A stretch of DNA of 64,000 nt from Ananas comosus (lineage: Eukaryota; Streptophyta; Magnoliopsida; Poales; Bromeliaceae). Location: the NCBI RefSeq assembly GCF_001540865.1, contig NC_033622.1, positions 7,700,584 to 7,764,583 of the forward strand, read 5' to 3'. Under the pieces are notes generated by a model, which had not been told where the DNA came from, did not search any database, and saw only the letters and a list, made by a program, of their open reading frames with translations. Both the position numbers and the translations under genes were made by a program. Shown piece by piece: positions 1 through 10,582 of the stretch; the stretch's first letter is position 1, and each line of letters opens with the position of its first letter.

Positions 1-24
1 AAAATTCAGGTTTTGGGGTGCAGA

Positions 25-225
25 GTACCGGTACCTCCTGGGTGAGGTACCGAAACCCTAGCACGCAATCGAGAAGTGCAGCTCTCGGGTTTGAGCTGAT
101 GGGTGGCCGGGTACGGGTACTGCTTCAACGGGGTACCGGTACGCCGTAATTTACCCACTTGGCAGAGGCTCGGGTTGCGCAAGATTTGTTGTTGAGTACC
201 GGTACTCCTGCCCGAGTACCGATAC
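25..225. repeat. Array of GTACCGGTAC palindromes in LTR U3
   Basis: Perfect 10-bp palindromes GTACCGGTAC occur at 25-34, 133-142 and 196-205. Near-copies lie at 44, 111 and 216. The array sits upstream of a TATA-like stretch at about 302-312. The same array recurs at the same offset in the related LTR (16255-16500). A role as promoter or enhancer sites is inferred. Confidence 0.75.
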
Positions 226-1919
226 GCAGTGCAAAAACTGTAGTTCGTGCAGTTTGCAATTTTTGGTGTTTGGAGGGGCTTTTTGGGATTTGTTACAACT
301 TGTATATATAATCCCTCTTCTCCCCCTCAGCCCTTTTTGTGCTGAGCTTAGAGAGGTGGAAAAGGTAGGGTTTTCTCCCTTTCTCTTTATAGATTTCTCC
401 CCCAAACCTTTGTTGATTTGGGATTTGATCTTTTTTTTCTTCTTCCTCTTCATGGTGGCTTGCTTGGTGGACCTTGAAAGAGGCTTGGAGGAGAAGAAGA
501 GGACTTGTTTGAGGATTAAATTCCAACCCTATCTCAAGCTAGCTTGATTTGGAGCATTTCTTGAGGTTAGTACTCATCTTGCATCATCTACTTGTGATTT
601 TGGCAAGATTTGGAGATGAAAACCTAGTTTTTTCAAAACTAGGATTTTACTTGGGATTTCTTGATTTGAGGCTTTTGGGACCTAATTGATGTGTAAAACT
701 CTTCTTTATGTTGGATTTGAAGCTCCGTTGGGTTGATTTGAGCTTTGGACAAGTTTAGCTTGGTCAAAGGTAATTTTCGTCTCTTTTCTATGTAATTTTT
801 TGGTGAATTTTGTATAATGTTCGTTCAAAGCTTGTAACCCTTTTAGAAATTCTTTTAGGGTGCTAGTAGCTTGGTGGACAACTTCGTTTGAAGGAACGAA
901 AGGGTTCGAGGAATACCTGGTGGGTTTGACCTCACCGAAATGGGTGAACTTCCTCTATGTCTTCCCTATGGTTAATAGACTTAGATGGATGTATATTCAT
1001 GTTTATTAGGACATGATAGAATTTTAGAGTGCATAATACATATGTGTTGCATGTATAAATTTATACTCTATATAGTAGAGGTACGTTGTGAACTTGCATT
1101 CTACATGACATATGTTTGCTTGATAGAAAGCATGTTAGAGATGAATAGAGACCTATCTTGTGAACCTTAATTAGATTGTGAAATAAATGAGATGTAGCAA
1201 TTAGTTGTATGTTGATGTATACTTGTTGTAGACAAGGTAATTATGACATTGTAATATAGTGCATGTTAAGATCGACATGAAGCTGAACTTAGTGCATTGA
1301 ACCTAGTTGAACAACTAGTATGTTGCATTGTGACATTGCATTCGATCTAGGGATCGATAGTGTGTTCCATGTATTAGACATGAGGAAAGAGGTTTTAATG
1401 CCTTGGGCGTATGATAGGAAGGACAAATGCATATAACATTAATTGAATGAGGTCATTTGCATGATACCTTACTTACTCCATGTAGTAGAGGCATTGGTAG
1501 AAAACCATGTGCATGGCATATGATATGATTTGGTAAATCTCTTGAGACTCTTTCGCATATGGCATTAGAAAATGACCCTCTAGACTAGTGGAAATTGCAT
1601 GATTATATCTCTATGTAGTAGAGAGGGAATGGTATAGTAAACTCGCATGTGATATGGCATCTTTATACTATGTTGGAAATTATGTTACATTTAGTGGAAC
1701 GACAAGCTTATACATGCTTATGGACTAGTGATTTTTGCTTGACATAGTAAACATGAACATCATGTAGTGACACTCGATTTAGTATATGACTAAACCTTAG
1801 CAATGTGATACTATATTGGACCTTTGGGTCGTTGGTACTTATTCCATATTTTAGACATGATGACCGAGGAATGGATACTATTGATCACGCTTGCTTGCCA
1901 TTGTGCTCATTCGCACATG

Positions 1920-1943
1920 CTTGTGAGGGTCGCTCCCCTCAAG
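1920..1943 (+). other. Conserved LTR stem-loop (CTTGT type)
   Basis: One of six copies of a 24-nt inverted repeat with loop TCGCT and a GGG/CCC inner stem. It lies in an unusually conserved LTR island of about 110 bp that also holds CATTCGCACATGCTTG upstream and a CCGGCACT segment downstream. This copy pairs G with C at the sixth stem position, where other copies use G-U or A-U. Confidence 0.6.
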
Positions 1944-2953
1944 CCGGCACTACGGAGATAGCCTTCGCGACACAAGCTCGCCCGTGCGGGATTGGGCACT
2001 TAAATGGAATGCCGTGGGAGAGGCTCATTTCTAGAGTGAGAATGTTGACTACTACAGGGCCATTAGGCACGGCGCAAGTCGGACTACACACGTGTAGGTC
2101 CATGATGAGATTGAACAATGATACCTAAAGTATAATGTGTAAACTACTACTAGATAGTGCATATTAGTTGGACTTATGGGGATGCATGATAGTGCATATT
2201 CTTTGGACCTTATGTTAGTCATTCATGGCATCAATACTCTAGTAGTAGTATATCCACATCTATGTTGATTAGAATAGATGCTTGGATAGAATAGCAATGA
2301 AAAGTATATTTACTCTTTGTAGCATTATGGAAATGATGAACATGCATGTAAATTAACATTGGCATATAGTTGAACATGTGAGGTTAGAATATCATGTATA
2401 TGATAGTTGATCTTTGGTAGAGGAATGACTTGTTAATTAAAGTGTTTAAATTTACTTGCTTATTTATCACCTTATAGCATGCCTCAGTTGACTTAGTGGT
2501 ATATTTCGCCACTCTTGGCGGCTTACCCACTAGAAACTATTGTTTAATAGTTCTCACCCCCATTTGTTGTTGGTTTTTGTTTCAGAGCCTTCCGCGATGG
2601 GAGAGGCTAGGGATCGTGGCAAGGGGTTGGCGACTAGCTAGAGCCTCTACGGAGTTTTTTTTTAGATGGACCTGATGTCATTTTTCTTTTGTACTTGTGG
2701 AAAGATGTATTATGTATTCGATTTAGACATATATTAGACTTTTGGACTCGGTTGTTTTTATTTATGTTTATCTTGTGGAGGTCTTTGTGATAGACTATTA
2801 GTGGTTTTATATTACTTGCTCTGATAGCCTTGTTAGGATGTTATTCTTGTTCATTCTTGTTTAGTAGACGCCTTGTGTACATCGGAGGTGTTTGGTGTAC
2901 ACGGCGGGTCTGTGCACGCGTCGGGCGGGCTTCCGCTGGGCCGGGGCGTGACA

Positions 2954-3300
2954 CTAAGCTAGGAGAATTCATAGGAGCCAAATATAATGAACCCATGATG
3001 ATGGAACTAGAGTAGCTAGATCAAGTTCAACTTGAAGCACTTGATCACCCAACGGCACATAAAATTCAGGTTTCGAGTGCTTACAACAAAAGAGTTCATC
3101 CTACTTATTGGCTAGAAAGACACAATTTTGGCAAATGGTCACCAAATTGGAAAGGGTCATTCCAAGTCATGGGATGTTCTGAGAGAATGCTTATCACCTC
3201 TACTATTTGAACACCGAGGAGTAAGACCAAATCATTAGTAGGAAGTACGTGAAAAAGTACTACTCCACAACATGGCAGCTATAGAGATAAATGTAGGATA
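2954..3300 (+). pseudogene. Tat/Retand-like Ty3 integrase C-terminal remnant
   Basis: Directly after the LTR end, the plus strand reads with stops as LEALDHPTAHKIQVSSAYNK, RVHPTYWLERHNFGKWSPNW and KGSFQVMG. This is the pattern of the C-terminal end of Tat-lineage integrases: a LEALDH helix, AYNKRV, then FGKWSPNW.GPF.V. Internal stop codons and degraded ends show it is dead. It identifies the sequence into which the family I LTR inserted. The upstream part of this element is outside the window or displaced by the LTR. Confidence 0.65.
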
Positions 3301-4227
3301 AACAAGCTGTAGAACTGCTTCGACTGAGAGAAGTTCGGAAAATTTGAATGCCAAATTAAAAATCAAAAGAAGTAGACTTTCTCTCCTAGAAATTATTAAA
3401 AAACTTAGCTGAAACTCTTATAAGGAAAGTGCAAAGTATTACAAGAAAAGAAGAGGCTCAGGCACAATCACCTTCATCACTCTCAAAGCCACCCGGAAGC
3501 AGCACATAAAACACTCAAAAATGACATGAAGCTCTAGCCATATACAAACCAATGGCTACAGTTCAATGGGTGGTGATAGTGCACACCTGACTCGACCTCG
3601 AAAACTCGCGATCAACCAATCTACTTCCTAATAGCCATCTTCATCAAAGAGTCATTCAAAATCATAAAACTAGAGCAGAGATTGTGTTAGGAAAAAGGCA
3701 TTGAATCAATGGAATCATCGGAGCACTACCACTGCTGTCATAATGTCATCAAAATTTTTGCAGCACCTTTATAATGTCATCGGAAATCTTTCAGCCTCTC
3801 GACAAGACGACGATGATGAAAACAAAAAAACAAACCTAAGAAGTTGAAGGGGAGGCCAAATGGAGGCCTATCTTCTAACTCAGTGCAACTAGAGAAGGTT
3901 AACAGAACCATGGCGAATGGAAAAAGAAGAAAGGAAAGGGTCACCATGCTCCGAAGGAAGGATTGTAGGGGAATTTATACCAAGCCAAGTAGGCTGGCCA
4001 TACCTAAACCTATACTAATGAGGCGGCCCAATGCAACTAGCAGTAATAGCTCAGCATTTAATGCATGATAGTGCGTATTGCTGGAATACACAACGTGTCC
4101 CATGATGCAACATTTTTTATCCATAAGAATGAAGACTATTGCATGTCGCATCAAAGGAAATAGATCTAAAGGTGATGGCACAGATGATTCAATAGTTTTC
4201 ACTAGACAAGAAACCTTCAGGGGCCAT
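3301..4227 (+). other. Non-coding 3' region of the Tat-like element
   Basis: No convincing gene. It lies between the integrase tail and the first LTR. Its last bases, ACCTTCAGGGGCCAT (4213-4227), are purine-rich next to an LTR start (TGTTGACATC) and look like the polypurine tract. Short open frames at 3844-4068 and 3975-4202 overlap on opposite strands and show no family signature. Confidence 0.5.
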
Positions 4228-5029
4228 TGTTGACATCAAAACTGAGCACCGAAGAAACAAATCGTTGAAAGAGGTTTCGGCGCAAAACCAAGGCTTCGGT
4301 AGAAGGATATATCGAAGAATATATCGGTTTTAATTTTGATTTTACAACCAAACACACTTATTTCGATGAAAGGGCGGGCTTATTTAAATTGAGTTATTCA
4401 AAATTCGAATAGGCTTGAGCAAGTATGAGAAGTAGGGAAGCAATTGAGGAAAGAGGAGTGGCAAATTGCTAGAGTTACTCCGAAATTATGACTACACGCT
4501 TATAAAATAAGATGTATGCCTATAGAGAAAGGATCCTGAACATCAACCCGACACCAATCTATACCTCGGATTAGAGAAGTAGTGGTAGTTGTAACGTAGC
4601 ATCTAAGAGAAACTTTAATGTAGTTTAGGAGTCGCTGTAACTTAATCATTGCCTTTTTTTAGCCAACGTCTCGTCTGATGACAATTGCCTCCGACGGCCA
4701 TTCTGACCATCGCTTGACTATCTCTATCGTCACAAACGAACGCACTTCCGCTCTGTGCACTTTCATCCATGTGGACTGCATCTTTCTATGAAGTGCTACT
4801 ATATAGCTGTCTTGTCCCATTTGCTTTGGCTCGACCATCAGTCGAAGCCTTAGACTTCGGCTAGTGAGAGCAAATGCTTGGGGCCTTTTCTCAAGATTGA
4901 ACCTGACCGGATCATTCCCTCTCTAGTTTGCACATGAGACTTACTAAGATCCAAGCTTTCATTGTGGGACTTTATGTTGGTAGACGGACTAGATCGTGAA
5001 AAGCATTGGGTCATAATTTCCCGCCAACA
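4228..5029 (+). mobile_element. LTR copy 1, Tat-like element
   Basis: Begins TGTTGACATC directly after a polypurine tract and ends near CCGCCAACA. It aligns over its whole length with 5085-5867: shared blocks include AAAGAGGTTTC, TTGAGTTATTCAAAATTC, the CTATACCTC block and the TCGAAGC/AAGCCTTAG segment. Similarity continues about 20 bases past both ends (TATCATATCATA), so the true boundary may be slightly further right. Divergence is obvious, indicating age. Confidence 0.65.
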
Positions 5030-5084
5030 TTTATCATATCATATTACTTCATTTGGTCCTCCTTATGGATTTAGGGGGGCCAAG

Positions 5085-5867
5085 TGTTTGCACCAAAAAT
5101 GAGCATTGAAGATATAAAACACCAAAAGAGGTTTCACTGCAAAATTTAAGCTTTGGTAGAAGGGTATGTCGAAGAATATTTTGGTTTTAATTTCGATTTT
5201 GTGCCCACACCTATTTTGGCGAAAGGGTGGGCTTATTTATATTGAGTTATTCAAAATTCAAGCAGGCGCGATGACAAACAAGAAAGGAGCAGTTGAAAAA
5301 AGAGGGATAGTGAAGTGCAGGAGTTACTTCGACAATTATGACTACAAGCCTATAAAAGAAGATGTGTGCTTACAGAGAAAGGATCCCGAACATCAACGAG
5401 ACACCAGTCTATACCTCACATCCTAGTTGTCATAACATAGCATCTAGGAGTAACTTTAACATAGTTTAGGAGTAGCCGTAACTTAATCGTTGCCTTCTTT
5501 CAACTACCGTCTTGTCCGATGACAATTGCCTTTGACTGCCATTCTAACCATCGTTGGACTATCTTTTCATCACTGGCGAATGCACCTCCGCTCCATGCAC
5601 CTTCATCCATGCAGACTACATCTCTCTATGAACTACTATTGTATGGTGGCCTTGTCTTACTAGCTCCGGCTCGACTAGCAGTCGAAGCTTTAGGCCTTTG
5701 ACTTGTGAGAGCGATACCTCGAGCATCTTCTCAAGATTGAACCCAACCAAACTATTTCCTCTCCAGTTTGCACATGAAACTTATTTAGATCCCACCTTTC
5801 ATCGAGGGACTCTATGTTGGCGGACGGACTGGATCTCACCATGTGTCTGGCAATTTTCCTGCCAGCA
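5085..5867 (+). mobile_element. LTR copy 2, Tat-like element (tandem)
   Basis: Second copy of the preceding LTR, starting TGTTTGCACC right after a second polypurine tract (GGATTTAGGGGGGCCAAG, 5067-5084). The two LTRs are only about 55 bp apart and no primer binding site is visible between them. This is therefore not a normal 5'LTR-internal-3'LTR arrangement. An unequal recombination product, or two independent 3' ends joined, would fit. Confidence 0.6.
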
Positions 5868-7630
5868 CTATCATATCATACTACTTAACTATAGATTTAG
5901 TTTTAGTTTTTAATAAATATTTATTGTCAAAAGAGTAGCAATTAATTAAACGTTTTAAATAACGAATTTTTATTGGTAAGGCATGGAGAGTGGAAAGTTA
6001 AGATTGTGAATTTGTGTCTGGGGGGAGGAAGAAGGTTATGAAGAAACAAAAAAAAAAAAAAAAAAANTATATTTGGTAAACTACAAATAATAAATTGTTC
6101 AAATGATAAGGCTACATTTTACCATTCCATGGTTTATGTTATGTAAGCATTTTTCTAAAAGTTTTGTACATCGCCGTGATCTTGTGAAATCTAAAGCAAA
6201 AGACAGAGTGCTGGTATTTGAAAGATACGATGGTAATTGTAAATAGAAAATTGCTGCCTAGCTGTGCACCCTATTATTGGATTTATATTTATATCTCATG
6301 ATTGAAGAATTTAAAAATCAATTTTAGATTTTAAGTATCAAAAAAATTATTGATAAGATAAATGAGTAACTTTGAGCTATTGATCGAACATAGGGTGCAA
6401 GGGTGCAAAACTTAAACCTTTATTATAAATATAGGTGTAGTATTGCACTTGTTGTAATTAAATAGCGCATTAATTCTTTTTTTGAGAGAAAATAGTGCAT
6501 TAATTCTGAAGTCAATTTAACTTGATACTTTTATGATCAATGCTGACAAATCCCACACTCTTTCATTTGGGCCCACTCAATTTTTCCTTTTTGAAGAGAA
6601 GATTTTTAAGGACTTGCGGATAAAACAAGGGGATTCACATGATAAATCAAGGGCTATTCCGGATCTAGCTAGAAGCCCTTCCAAAGAAGCTACTTTGATA
6701 TACGAATCCCCATCTTCTTTTTATACATCCGCTTATCTTTTGGTACGTACCTTTCCGTTCAAATAATGTCAAACCGCTAGTTTAGGTACACACCCACCTA
6801 CCTTGTAGTTAATATTGTAAAATATGCCTACCATTTCCTATCTTTACATTTATTTTGCTCTCTCGATCACACATACTGAACTCTTCGCCTTAATTATGTT
6901 CCCGAAATTATCTAAAGTTTCTCTATCTACTTCAAAGAAAATCATTGATGGTCCTTGAGTTTGTTTAGTACATAGTAAAAGCAAGGAAAAACGTGAAACA
7001 AGTTAATATTCCAGATGTTTCTCTTTCCTTTTTTTTTTTTTTTTAAAAGATTCATATAGATCACACTATGCGACACTTTTCACTAGAAAAGAGCTTTAAA
7101 TTAGAATCTCGATAATAGTCCGACTTGAAAAAAAAAAATCAACCAGCATAAGAAGGTGGTTAATATACTAGTCTTGAAAGGGGACTAGTAATATTGCGGT
7201 GCTAAAAATAACTGCTTTAATACTTTGAAAGGCACACAAAAAGAAAATCAAAAAACACTATCAGTTTTTGTCTCTCCAAAGTTATAAAATTGTAGTGGCA
7301 AACGTCACTACCGAAGCATGCACCTGCCCATTTCTCCAGTAGCATTGGCCACTATGATTTTGTAATATTTATGGAGAAATATAATTAGAAGCACTTTTGA
7401 AGTTCTTTTAGCCTTTCAAAATATAATGTGTTTATGATACTGCAATATCAAACTAAGCCAAAAAATAGATGATCTCCAAAAATTCTATTCCATTACCATG
7501 AGTTAATTAAAAAAAACCTATTCATTACCATGGGTTGATTAAAGAGGAACACAAGAGTCTCACAACACCGTAATTGGCCCACCCCCCCAACTATTTTTAA
7601 AATTTGTCTCTTTAACTCCTTCATGCCAAA
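5868..7630. other. AT-rich intergenic DNA, no gene seen
   Basis: Contains a poly-A run ending in a single N (6067), a homopolymer assembly break, and numerous A/T runs. A frame at 6533-6766 has no recognisable family. No exon-like coding pattern was found for the GDSL gene that ends upstream of here on the minus strand. Confidence 0.5.
6264..6399. repeat. Small terminal-inverted-repeat element (MITE-like)
   Basis: TGCACCCTAT near 6266 is the reverse complement of ATAGGGTGCA near 6390, enclosing about 115 bp of AT-rich sequence. No certain target duplication is visible, so the assignment is weak. Confidence 0.3.
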
Positions 7631-7762
7631 CCGATTAGTGCAAATGATAAAAAGCTTGATTATTGTTGGTATTCAAGATTTCAAGTTCGAAATCTTATTA
7701 CTTCTAATATATATATATATATTCAGTTAAGTTCATTTCTGAAAAAAAAAAAGAAAAAAAAA
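7631..7762 (+). mobile_element. tRNA-derived SINE, diverged
   Basis: Contains a B-box-like TCAAGTTCGAAATC preceded by GGTATTCAAGATT. It is followed by a spacer (with a TA microsatellite), CAGTTAAGTTCATTTCTGA and a poly-A tail at about 7741-7762. The layout matches plant tRNA-type SINEs and resembles the better preserved copy at 7953-8100. Target duplications are not clear. Confidence 0.45.
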
Positions 7763-7952
7763 TGATGCTGCTTTCTCCTAAAAAGGAAACTCCCACATGC
7801 TAAAGCAAATAATAGTCCCTTGCGCATATAACTTCTACATACTCGTCTCCTTCGTCTTTTTTAACACCCGAGCATAGCTTGCCACTGCCAACTGTTACTT
7901 AATAATTAAGTATTAATACCTTAAAGTTAAAATTTAGTACTTTTATATATAT

Positions 7953-8100
7953 TTTTTTTTGAGAGATAGGTAGCATGCTACTCGCTTCGTTTATTTAATT
8001 TAGAAATAAGCTTAATTAGAAATGTGAATCAACTAGAATTCGAACTTGAGATCTCGGGTACCAACTATCAAGTAATTTCCCACTTGGTTAGGGACAGTTG
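7953..8100 (-). mobile_element. tRNA-derived SINE with perfect 20-bp target duplication
   Basis: Read on the minus strand it begins CAACTGTCCCTAACCAAGTG and carries a B-box-like TCAAGTTCGAATTC after GGTACCCGAGATC. It continues through TAATTAAGCTTATTTC to a TAGCATGCTACCTATCTCTC tail and a short poly-A (poly-T at 7953-7960). The flanks TTTAGTACTTTTATATATAT at 7933-7952 and 8101-8120 are identical, the hallmark of target-primed insertion. It is recent compared with the LTR elements nearby and lies 3' of the GDSL exon. Confidence 0.75.
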
Positions 8101-8120
8101 TTTAGTACTTTTATATATAT

Positions 8121-8655
8121 GTGATATGTACTGTTTAAACAATCTTTAAATTATATGTTTTGAAAATCCATTATCTAAACATCGACTATTTCTGAAAATC
8201 AACGACGAAGATAAGTAACATTAATTGCTTGCTTCGTAAAAGAATCGGTGCCCATAATTAATTTACAGTCTAAATATTGAAGCTTTTTGAATGTTATGAA
8301 ACACATCTAATTACTTATATTCTGGATTTATGACGTGCCGCATAGGATTTCAAAGTGTGATTTGTAAAATATATATATATATATATATTCTTAACCAACT
8401 ATAAATTAATAGCGAAGCACGTTCTCCGTACTGGAGTTCGATTTTAGGTGAGAATCAAATCAGAGTTCAATCTAAACCGTTAATTAATCTCCTATTGATT
8501 GAGCTGATTCGCATGGTGATTTGTAATCAGATCCTAAATTATGACCCGGCAAGTTAGAAAGACAGAATTTCCATATATAGATTGAGCCAAGGGATCGCTG
8601 AATTCAAAAATTATAAAACCGGCCAGCTAACAAATAGGGGATCAAGATGACTCAC
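8121..8655. other. Sequence 3' of GDSL exon 1: intron start, no further exon seen
   Basis: On the minus strand this would be the first intron of the GDSL gene, starting GTGAGTCATC at 8655. I looked for the expected second exon (a short stretch following ATSDVL in this family) and found none. A TA microsatellite lies near 8369-8388. Confidence 0.45.
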
Positions 8656-9039
8656 AAGAACGTCTGATGTAGCAACATCGAGTCCGGAACCGGCCGACGC
8701 GAAGCAAACACCGACAGCGAAATCCTTGATGCCGTACTCCGGATCGAGGTAGGCCGGCACGAAGGGCCGGAGCCCGAACGCCTCGGAGTAGAAGTCGGTG
8801 GCGATACGACCGTTGCTGAACCTGCCGGTGGGCTTCTGGCCTGCAAAGTCGCGCCCGTAGGGCTTGAAATTACTCCGCAGCGTTGTCGGGATCTGGTTGT
8901 TGTTCCCGGCATCCACTGTCGAGTCCCCGAACACGAAGATGGCAGTCACCTTAGCGGCGGCGTAATGCGGCGGTGCAGACAGACTTAGGAGGAGCATCAG
9001 TTGGATGAAGAGAAGGCTCTTCTTGCTTGCCTCTCTCAT
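8656..9039 (-). CDS. GDSL esterase/lipase, first exon only (SGNH hydrolase family)
   Basis: Codes for 128 residues from ATG (9039-9037). Residues 1-29 form a hydrophobic signal peptide, as expected for a secreted hydrolase. Block I follows as FVFGDSTVDAGNNN with the nucleophilic Ser at about residue 40. The family-typical KPYGRDF, PTGRFSNGRIATDF, FVPAYLDP and FASAGSGLD come next. The exon ends at DVATSDVL exactly in phase 0 at a consensus donor, CTT|GTGAGT. In plant GDSL genes exon 1 normally ends at this ATSDVL site, which supports the splice call. Exons with blocks II, III and V (Gly, Asn and the Asp-His pair) are not visible in the 8.6 kb to the left before the retroelements. The gene is therefore truncated, has an exceptionally long first intron, or is broken. 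Cys in GVCFASAG, where Ser or Asn is usual, is a minor oddity. Confidence 0.8.
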
Positions 9040-9058
9040 TGATCACGCACAATGAGAT

Positions 9059-9059
<1 letters not shown>

Positions 9060-9099
<40 letters not shown>
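9060..9099. repeat. (GA)n microsatellite in GDSL 5' leader
   Basis: About 20 uninterrupted AG units begin 21 bases upstream of the GDSL start codon, so the transcript leader would be CU-rich. Such tracts in plant 5' leaders are common and length-variable. Confidence 0.9.
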
Positions 9100-9104
<5 letters not shown>

Positions 9105-9364
9105 CTGTGTACGTAGAGGAGCAGAAGAGAGAACAATGGAAGAACGGGAAAGGCGAGGATGGCAGCAAGAGCGTTAGCGAGACGACCACCTCCACTGTAG
9201 AGCATTTTAAAAGTAAGCTTAGCTCCCTCAACTTTATGCTATTTATGTCGGTAGGTATTTCGTTATATTCTACGGACCTTTCTTATTTGAATTATTATTA
9301 TACATAGTCATTAAATTAATAGTATCGTTAAACTAAATATTTTTATTAGCTAGATATCAGTAGG

Positions 9365-9398
<34 letters not shown>

Positions 9399-10482
9399 TT
9401 TCATTTTTCACTGAAAAAAGAACAAAATTTTGAAGTGCAATAAAACTTTTATTAACAAAACTAATTGAAATATGTCAAATTAATTAATCACTTCGAAAAA
9501 AATAACACTACGACGTACGTTGTCTAGAACTCAAAAAATATAGTCTACAGTTGAGGGTTCTCCCGTGTCCGTACGTAGTTTCTACAAAAGAGAATGTAAG
9601 TCGTGAGCTGCAAATAATGCGTAGCCGAATTTACGGTTGTGAGTGTGCATGTTAGTTAGAGGGGATCTCATCAACCTTTGAACAGCGCTTGTTAAAGGAG
9701 CCCCAAAAATCTCACCTCATTTAACTGCTACTACTGTCAGCGTGGAGTCCTTTTTTGGAGTTCAATTGTTGGGTGCCATATATGCACAAGGGAACGAATT
9801 GCTGCATTATTACCAACTACCAGCATAAACTATACTTCGGTGGGCTGGTATGGGTTTGGGAGTTGGGAGAGTGATGGATGTGCGCGCGTGAATCCTTTAA
9901 AAGTCGCATTTACTCTTGTTGGCTTCGTACATGCGTACTGGCTCATTCGGCTTTCACAAAGTTTACCACAAATTTGTGGATTTGAGTTGCGAAACTTACG
10001 ACCTAATTAACTTGGTGATTCCTAAACAATCTTGATCAGTAACACCGCCGCCTAGGCAATATTAATTAGGTCAATTAATTCCTCTTCACTAGTGTTTGAT
10101 TTGCGTTATAAAAGGTCTACGGGAATTGCTAGATTAACGAGAATTTAAAATACTTCTAGTAGGAACCAGGAATTATTAGATTAACCCTATGCGGCATTTT
10201 TAGTTATTCCAATGTAATCATATCAGAATTTGACACGTGTATATCAGATTACTACTATATTGTTGGGTTTTGTTTCGGTGTGGTGTATTAATATAGGGGT
10301 GGATTATTCCACATGTTAGATTACTGTATTTTGTTCATCTTATATATTTCAATAATCCTAGAAGTAAACTTTATACTATTCCAAAAATACTCTGGCACTC
10401 ATTTTCATTGGAAATTAAAATACAAATATAATAACTGAGATTCTAAAACTCGAAATTTTTTAAATTCAATTTGAAATTTCAA
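9100..10482. other. Intergenic DNA upstream of the GDSL exon
   Basis: No gene seen on either strand; AT-rich with scattered short repeats. As the 5' flank of the minus-strand GDSL exon it should contain the promoter. I could not single out a TATA box with confidence. Confidence 0.5.
9365..9399. repeat. (TTAG)n microsatellite
   Basis: About eight tandem GTTA/TTAG units in otherwise unique sequence. Confidence 0.85.
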
Positions 10483-10487
10483 TTATA

Positions 10488-10525
<38 letters not shown>

Positions 10526-10546
10526 TATATATATATTATATACAAC
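10483..10546. repeat. (TA)n microsatellite
   Basis: Interrupted TA repeats just left of the solo LTR insertion at 10583. Confidence 0.85.
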
Positions 10547-10582
10547 TAGGCTGGAATACTATAATAGTACCAATGACTTGAT

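Larger units (their letters stand above)
1..2953 (+). mobile_element. Long LTR, family I (Ty3, Tekay/Del type), 3' portion
   Basis: The right end reads GGGGCGTGACA, the terminal motif shared with the other long LTRs here. The left end lies outside the window. It aligns by eye with the split LTR at 16083-37716: the GTACCGGTAC array (25-225), the TTTTAGGGTGCTAG segment near 840-870 and the palindromic GAACTA-type hairpin near 2534-2552 are all shared. It carries a TATA-like TATATATAAT near 302-312, a possible splice donor at 770 and an acceptor at 2585. It encodes no protein; the short frames inside are chance. If it is solo, the target duplication would be CTAAG (2954-2958), but this cannot be tested here. 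The host of the insertion is a Tat-like element. Confidence 0.8.

Noticed and set aside
1860..2010. tRNA or other small RNA gene in the conserved LTR island
   Set aside because: No cloverleaf, A box or B box; present in every long LTR, so it belongs to the element.
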